15,312 nt of DNA from positions 1 to 15,312 of the forward strand of contig JAFAGF010000098.1 in assembly GCA_023422975.1 (NCBI GenBank), given 5' to 3'. Of this stretch, positions 13,694 to 15,312 are shown in pieces. A program made the position numbers and the translations under genes. The notes beneath the pieces were generated by a model. That model saw only the letters and a list, made by a program, of their open reading frames with translations. It was not told the origin of the DNA and did not search any database. The stretch comes from Pseudomonadota bacterium. Lineage in GTDB: Bacteria; Pseudomonadota; Gammaproteobacteria; Burkholderiales; Burkholderiaceae_C. Position 1 is the stretch's first letter. Every line of letters begins with the position of its first letter.

Positions 13694-14197
13694 TTACGCC
13701 ACGTCGCCGACTTCGCTGCCGTACGCCTCCAGCCCAATGCGCACCACCGTGGCCACCTCCTGGCCCACGGCTTCCACCAACTCGGCCTCGGCCTGCAGCA
13801 CGGCGCGCTGGAACGCCCCCTGCCATTCGCGCCCCGCATCGGTATAGACCACACGCTTGGCGCGCCGGTCGTGCGGATCGGCTTCGCGCAACACCAGCCC
13901 CCAGGCCTCGCACTGGTCCACCACATCCAGCATGGCTTGCTTGCTCATGCCGGCGCGCTCGGCCAGATCGGTGATGCGGTCGCCCTGCAACGACAAATGC
14001 CGTGTGATGTGAATGTGCGCCGCGCCCACCTTGTCGCGCAGCGCCAAGTTGGACAGGGCCAGCGGCGTTTCATCGTCTTGCGCCATCAGACTGCGCACGC
14101 GCGCATCGAACTTGCGCAGGGCATGGCCCAGCAAACGGCCAAAGTGCGTCTGGCGCCATGCATCGTCGGTATACGCAGCGGTGTTTTTCAATGACAT
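13694..14197 (-). CDS. MarR-family transcriptional regulator
   Basis: The 167-aa protein has the MarR fold: dimerisation helices at both ends around a winged helix (about 55-125), with the recognition helix in LAERAGMSKQAMLDVVDQCEAWGLV and the wing EADPHDRRAKRVVYTDAGR. The DxRxK arrangement in the wing is typical of the family. MarR proteins usually repress their own and a neighbouring gene until a small ligand or oxidant releases them. The ATG at 14195-14197 has no clear ribosome site, and a half-site of the putative operator covers it. It is divergent from recA across a 142-bp interval. Its ligand and targets beyond itself are unknown. Confidence 0.9.
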   Translation of the reverse strand: MSLKNTAAYTDDAWRQTHFGRLLGHALRKFDARVRSLMAQDDETPLALSNLALRDKVGAAHIHITRHLSLQGDRITDLAERAGMSKQAMLDVVDQCEAWGLVLREADPHDRRAKRVVYTDAGREWQGAFQRAVLQAEAELVEAVGQEVATVVRIGLEAYGSEVGDVA

Positions 14198-14232
14198 AGT
14201 CAGTTTTACGAATAGTCAAACAACCTGACTAT
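14196..14232. promoter_or_regulatory. Putative MarR operator with three half-sites
   Basis: ATAGTCA occurs at 14196-14202 and 14212-14218, and its inverse TGACTAT at 14226-14232. The last two form a perfect 7-bp dyad with a 7-nt centre; the first copy overlaps the MarR start codon. The arrangement fits autorepression by the MarR protein. An AT-rich stretch (14231-14245) next to the dyad is a likely promoter zone for one or both genes. Confidence 0.55.
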
Positions 14233-14256
14233 ATATTTTTTAAAAAGCCCATACAC

Positions 14257-14292
14257 TACTGTTCAAGCATCCAGCCTGTGGGCATGAACAGG
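14257..14292 (+). promoter_or_regulatory. Tandem LexA (SOS) boxes upstream of recA
   Basis: TACTGTTCAAGCATCCAG (14257-14274) closely resembles the E. coli recA SOS box, with one mismatch in the CTGT-N8-ACAG arms. Immediately after, CTGTGGGCATGAACAG (14276-14291) has perfect arms, extended to CCTGT/ACAGG (14275-14292). Their CTGT starts are 17 bp apart. They lie about 50-80 bp before the recA ATG, the expected location for LexA repression. Confidence 0.72.
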
Positions 14293-14339
14293 GGATGCAC
14301 TTTTGCAAGTCACCCCCCTTTTTCTTCAAGGAACACACC

Positions 14340-15312
14340 ATGAACGCCATCGCACGCAACACCGACGCCAACAGCGAAAAAGCCAAAGCCTTGGCTGCCG
14401 CACTGGCCCAAATTGAAAAGCAATTTGGCAAGGGCACCATCATGAAGCTGGGCGAAGGCGAAGCGGTGGAAGACATCCAGGTGGTGTCCACCGGCTCGCT
14501 GGGTTTGGACGTGGCATTGGGCGTGGGTGGCCTGCCCCGTGGCCGTGTGATCGAAATCTACGGCCCGGAGTCGTCCGGTAAAACCACGCTGACCCTGCAA
14601 GTGGTGGCCGAGATGCAAAAGATTGGCGGCACCTGCGCCTTCATCGACGCTGAGCACGCACTGGACACGTCCTACGCCCAGAAGCTGGGTGTGAACCTCA
14701 ACGACGTGCTGATCAGCCAGCCCGACACCGGTGAGCAAGCGCTGGAAATCGTGGACTCGCTGGTGCGCTCCGGTGCCGTGGACTTGATCGTGGTCGACTC
14801 GGTGGCCGCCTTGGTGCCCAAGGCTGAAATCGAAGGCGAAATGGGCGACCAGTTGCCCGGCCTGCAAGCCCGCTTGATGAGCCAGGCACTGCGCAAGCTG
14901 ACCGCCACCATCAAGAAGACCAACTGCACGGTCATCTTCATCAACCAGATCCGCATGAAGATTGGCGTGATGTTTGGCTCGCCCGAAACCACCACCGGCG
15001 GCAACGCGCTGAAGTTCTACGCCTCCGTGCGCCTGGACATTCGCCGCACCGGCACCATCAAGAAGGGTGACAACGCCATCGGTAACGAAACCAAGGTCAA
15101 AGTGGTCAAGAACAAGGTCTCGCCCCCCTTCAAGGTGGCCGAGTTCGACATTCTGTTTGGCGAAGGCATCAGCCGCGAAGGCGAGATTTTGGACATGGCC
15201 GTGGAAGCCAAGCTGCTGGAAAAATCCGGTGCCTGGTATGCCTACAACGGCGAGAAGATCGGCCAAGGCCGTGACAACGCCCGCGAATTCCTGAAAGAGA
15301 ACCCTGCGCTGG
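14340..15312 (+). CDS. recA: Recombinase RecA (3' end outside window)
   Basis: The 324 codons present cover nearly all of RecA (usually about 350 aa); the frame runs off the window edge without a stop. RecA forms filaments on single-stranded DNA, catalyses strand exchange with ATP and triggers LexA self-cleavage in the SOS response. The Walker A motif GPESSGKT is at 75-82; other signatures are [31 protein letters not shown] (Walker B and L1 region), ALRKLTA, and [24 protein letters not shown] (L2 region). The ATG at 14340-14342 has AAGGAA (14328-14333) as ribosome site. It is divergent from the MarR gene and preceded by two LexA-type boxes. Confidence 0.98.
   Translation, partial: MNAIARNTDANSEKAKALAAALAQIEKQFGKGTIMKLGEGEAVEDIQVVSTGSLGLDVALGVGGLPRGRVIEIYGPESSGKTTLTLQVVAEMQKIGGTCAFIDAEHALDTSYAQKLGVNLNDVLISQPDTGEQALEIVDSLVRSGAVDLIVVDSVAALVPKAEIEGEMGDQLPGLQARLMSQALRKLTATIKKTNCTVIFINQIRMKIGVMFGSPETTTGGNALKFYASVRLDIRRTGTIKKGDNAIGNETKVKVVKNKVSPPFKVAEFDILFGEGISREGEILDMAVEAKLLEKSGAWYAYNGEKIGQGRDNAREFLKENPAL

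Noticed and set aside
14310..15266. 318-codon minus-strand open frame across recA
   Set aside because: It is the antisense shadow of recA; the protein is low-complexity His/Gly/Leu-rich, while the plus strand encodes a clear RecA.

Overview
The window looks like chromosomal DNA from a Burkholderiales betaproteobacterium, most likely Comamonadaceae. The grounds are GC-rich coding sequence, an orphan Bug-family (TctC) binding protein, a TctD/TctE-type two-component pair, a Nu-class GST of the YfcG type, a topoisomerase III carrying a SWIB tail, and a betaproteobacterial-type RecA. It is densely packed with no gap over 300 bp, and I see no rRNA, tRNA, CRISPR array, insertion sequence or prophage.

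Layout. 1-99 (-): 5' end of a SlyD-like FKBP prolyl isomerase. 210-1247 (-): pirin. 1400-2113 (-): glutathione S-transferase. 2267-2836 (-): DUF1439 lipoprotein. 3005-3766 (-): MptpB-like tyrosine phosphatase. 3906-6830 (-): DNA topoisomerase III. These mostly look like single-gene units, several with their own terminator. From 6981 the strand switches to a probable three-gene operon: a SET-domain lysine methyltransferase, biotin-protein ligase and a membrane SPOR-domain protein, closed by a strong terminator at 9073-9108. 9204-10172 (-) is the Bug protein, divergent from a LysR regulator (10296-11273, +). A sensor kinase (11301-12776, -) and its response regulator (12846-13520, -) follow, then a MarR regulator (13694-14197, -) divergent from recA (14340 to the window edge, +).

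The region of most interest is topB/SET. The topoisomerase carries two zinc fingers, a histone-H1-like Lys/Ala-rich tail and a C-terminal SWIB domain. The divergent neighbour is a SET methyltransferase with a eukaryote-like post-SET cysteine cluster. The 150-bp interval between them holds a perfect 63-bp alternating purine-pyrimidine tract (6898-6960), the classic requirement for Z-DNA. A supercoiling enzyme, a candidate lysine methyltransferase and a supercoil-sensitive DNA element sharing one interval suggest a testable circuit, but the functional link is inference.

Two other intergenic regions are rich in regulatory signals. The Bug/LysR interval has a T-N11-A LysR box with 6-bp dyad arms plus a second related site. 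The MarR/recA interval has three copies of a 7-bp half-site, one covering the MarR start codon, and two adjacent LexA-type boxes in front of recA.
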